Source: Candidatus Pacearchaeota archaeon CG10_big_fil_rev_8_21_14_0_10_30_48 (lineage in GTDB: Archaea; Nanobdellota; Nanobdellia; Pacearchaeales; GW2011-AR1). Taken from it: a stretch of 5,470 nucleotides of DNA. Shown in pieces: positions 4,014-5,470 of this stretch. Below the pieces are notes generated by a model that was not told where the DNA came from, made no database searches, and saw nothing but the letters and a program-made list of their open reading frames with translations. The stretch covers positions 1-5,470 of the forward strand of contig PFCU01000015.1 in the NCBI GenBank assembly GCA_002763155.1, read 5' to 3'. Position 1 is the first letter of the stretch, and each line of letters opens with the position of its first letter. Both the position numbers and the translations under genes were made by a program.

Positions 4014-5470
4014 TTATCTTCCTTTCAAAACAATAATCAATTTAATAATAAAAGCAATAATTCCAAAAATAAATAATCCATTAAGTACCCAAAGTGCTTT
4101 TTGAGTTGAATCATCGCTCAAATATTCCTCGACAAAAGCATTGAAATTATTTCCTTCTAAATCTTCTTCCTCTACATCTGTAAATGTAACAGTTGGCGCG
4201 CGCAATTCAATTCCTTCTTGTTTACTATTATCTTGCGCAGATTCTTTTTTTGTAACAGGTAAACTTTTAACTGAATTCCCACTTAAAGACAAACTTCCCT
4301 TAGACACAACTTTCTTATCATTCCTTTCCCCTAAATTAATTCCTTGAACTAAGTTATCAACTCCAAGATTAATTCCTTGAACATAAATATTAGTCATTTT
4401 TTGTGGTTTAGGTTCTTCCACAATCAACGAAAGATTTTTAGAAACTTCTTTTCCAGAGAACATTGCCTTTGCTAAGATTTCATAAACACCTGCTTCAGTG
4501 TCTTGAGGAATGGTAAATTCCATTTCAATAGTCTTATCGTCGTCAGATTCATCAAATTCACCCAATTCAAATGAATGAGATTTCAAATCCAAACCCAAAC
4601 TCTCATTCATAATTTCAACAATTGTATCTTGCGCTTCAGCACCAACATTCTGAACCTTAACTGAGAAATAAACTTTATCTCCTTTAGCAACAACATTCGG
4701 GCTCACATCAAATTTAGATATTTTCAACGCATCATCTTCCCGTTCAATTTTTATATTAACAAATTTAGAATTACAAACAATTCCGTCTTCATCTTCAGCA
4801 AAGACATAAATTGCAAAATCATTCCCATCATCAATATCTTCAGGTATTTCAATGTTCAAATTTATTGTTTTATCGTCACCAGATTTTACTTTCACATCGT
4901 CTTTCTCCTTTTCTTCACTATTTTCCCCATCTAAATCATAAAGGTGAACTTCGGCCTCAAATTTCTTATCATCTTCAAAGTGATTATCAATTTTTACTTC
5001 AACATCTATTGTTTCCCCAACATCAAATTTTTTATTATTTCTTGGATCTTTAATTGAAATTTCTAAGTTATTATCTTTCACTTCACAAATAGAAGCATCT
5101 GAAAAACTTGGAATGTTTCTAACATTTATTGTAGCTTTTTCTTTATCTTTAAGACCGGAATTATCTATAACATTAAACCAAATTTCATAAAATCCAGCTT
5201 GTTCAAAATCAGGAGTCCACGAGAAAATTTGATCATTGAACTCAGCACCTTTCGGCAAATTTTCTACAGAGAAAGAATTAATATCTCCTTCAGGATCGCT
5301 GGCAGAAACTTTAAATGAAATTTTTTCATTTTCAGTTATATCAAAATCTCCTATTCTTGCAATAGTTGGTGAATCCGGAGCACTCATGATAAATTGCCTT
5401 GTCTCACTTTTAATTTTATTCAAACTATCTTTACATTCAATATACCAAGAATAATTTTTATCGTTCAATC
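4014..5470 (-). CDS. large membrane-anchored surface protein with Ig-like domains (S-layer-like), 5' partial
   Basis: The visible 484 codons are the C-terminal part of an extracellular protein. In order there is the end of an Ig/fibronectin-like domain (1-29, with NYSWYIECKD and SETRQF), an Ig-like He_PIG/cadherin-type domain (30-116, with LPKGAEF and IFSWTPDFEQAGFYEIWFNV), a beta-sandwich at about 124-243, a CARDB-like domain at about 245-352 (VSPNVVAKGDKVYFSVKVQN), a low-complexity linker (353-450), and a C-terminal membrane helix (about 458-481) ending in LKGR. This places the domains outside and the short basic tail inside. The linker repeats VQGINLG at 363-369 and 374-380. The composition is very acidic. 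The frame is open to the window edge and begins inside a domain, so the TTG at 5468 is not a credible start. Similar proteins in DPANN genomes are often labelled putative S-layer proteins. Adhesin or other surface scaffold is equally possible. Confidence 0.75.
   Translation of the reverse strand, partial: LNDKNYSWYIECKDSLNKIKSETRQFIMSAPDSPTIARIGDFDITENEKISFKVSASDPEGDINSFSVENLPKGAEFNDQIFSWTPDFEQAGFYEIWFNVIDNSGLKDKEKATINVRNIPSFSDASICEVKDNNLEISIKDPRNNKKFDVGETIDVEVKIDNHFEDDKKFEAEVHLYDLDGENSEEKEKDDVKVKSGDDKTINLNIEIPEDIDDGNDFAIYVFAEDEDGIVCNSKFVNIKIEREDDALKISKFDVSPNVVAKGDKVYFSVKVQNVGAEAQDTIVEIMNESLGLDLKSHSFELGEFDESDDDKTIEMEFTIPQDTEAGVYEILAKAMFSGKEVSKNLSLIVEEPKPQKMTNIYVQGINLGVDNLVQGINLGERNDKKVVSKGSLSLSGNSVKSLPVTKKESAQDNSKQEGIELRAPTVTFTDVEEEDLEGNNFNAFVEEYLSDDSTQKALWVLNGLFIFGIIAFIIKLIIVLKGR
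4335..4382 (-). repeat. 33-bp-spaced direct repeat within the surface protein linker
   Basis: The 15-base sequence ATTAATTCCTTGAAC (plus strand) occurs at 4335-4349 and 4368-4382. The offset of 33 bases keeps the reading frame and gives the repeated peptide VQGINLG 11 residues apart. It looks like a small internal duplication in the non-globular linker, the kind of segment that may vary in length between strains. Confidence 0.7.

Noticed and set aside
4141..5454. Plus-strand open frames at 4141-4347, 4811-5053 and 5236-5454
   Set aside because: They are antisense to the long surface-protein frame, whose domain pattern is clear. They have odd composition (for example His/Gln/Leu-rich) and no promoter or ribosome binding site.
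5466..5468. TTG as the real start of the surface protein
   Set aside because: The following residues (NYSWYIECKD ... SETRQF) are the end of an Ig-like domain, so the frame must continue beyond the window edge.

Overview
The window reads as AT-rich archaeal DNA, probably from a DPANN-type lineage such as Woesearchaeota or Pacearchaeota (the lineage is an inference). The archaeal signs are two proteins with class III (prepilin-type) signal peptides, TATA-like boxes about 25 bases upstream of start points, probable leaderless genes, oligo-T terminators, and an SRP RNA that carries both an Alu-like and an S domain. Almost everything encoded concerns the cell surface or protein export.

Layout. 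Positions 1-1413 (+) hold most of a secreted metzincin zinc protease. It has half of a dockerin-like module at its N-terminus and two Asp-rich Cys-bounded repeats at its C-terminus, and its real start lies left of the window. Positions 1414-1743 contain no convincing gene but several hairpins. Positions 1744-2936 (-) form a two-gene operon of pilin-like proteins joined by an ATGA overlap. The first gene probably has a leaderless promoter and the second has a GAGG ribosome binding site. Positions 2937-3257 are non-coding and contain a perfect 37-bp tandem duplication, with a hairpin in each unit, inside an 8-bp inverted repeat. Positions 3258-3516 (-) encode the SRP RNA, with a well-placed TATA box at 3537-3544. 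Its SRP54-binding helix is clear, but the apical loop is UUGAUC rather than a GNRA-type tetraloop. Positions 3630-3845 (-) encode a small ribbon-helix-helix-like protein. Positions 4014-5470 (-) hold the C-terminal 484 codons of a large surface protein with Ig-like domains and a C-terminal membrane anchor, followed by a T-rich terminator. Its N-terminus lies right of the window.

How the parts fit: the SRP RNA serves membrane targeting. The pilin pair, the anchored Ig-like protein and the protease are all expected at or outside the cell membrane. No defence system, mobile element or CRISPR array is visible. The less ordinary features are the protease architecture, the SRP RNA loop, the hairpin duplication, and a short motif shared between the two non-coding regions.
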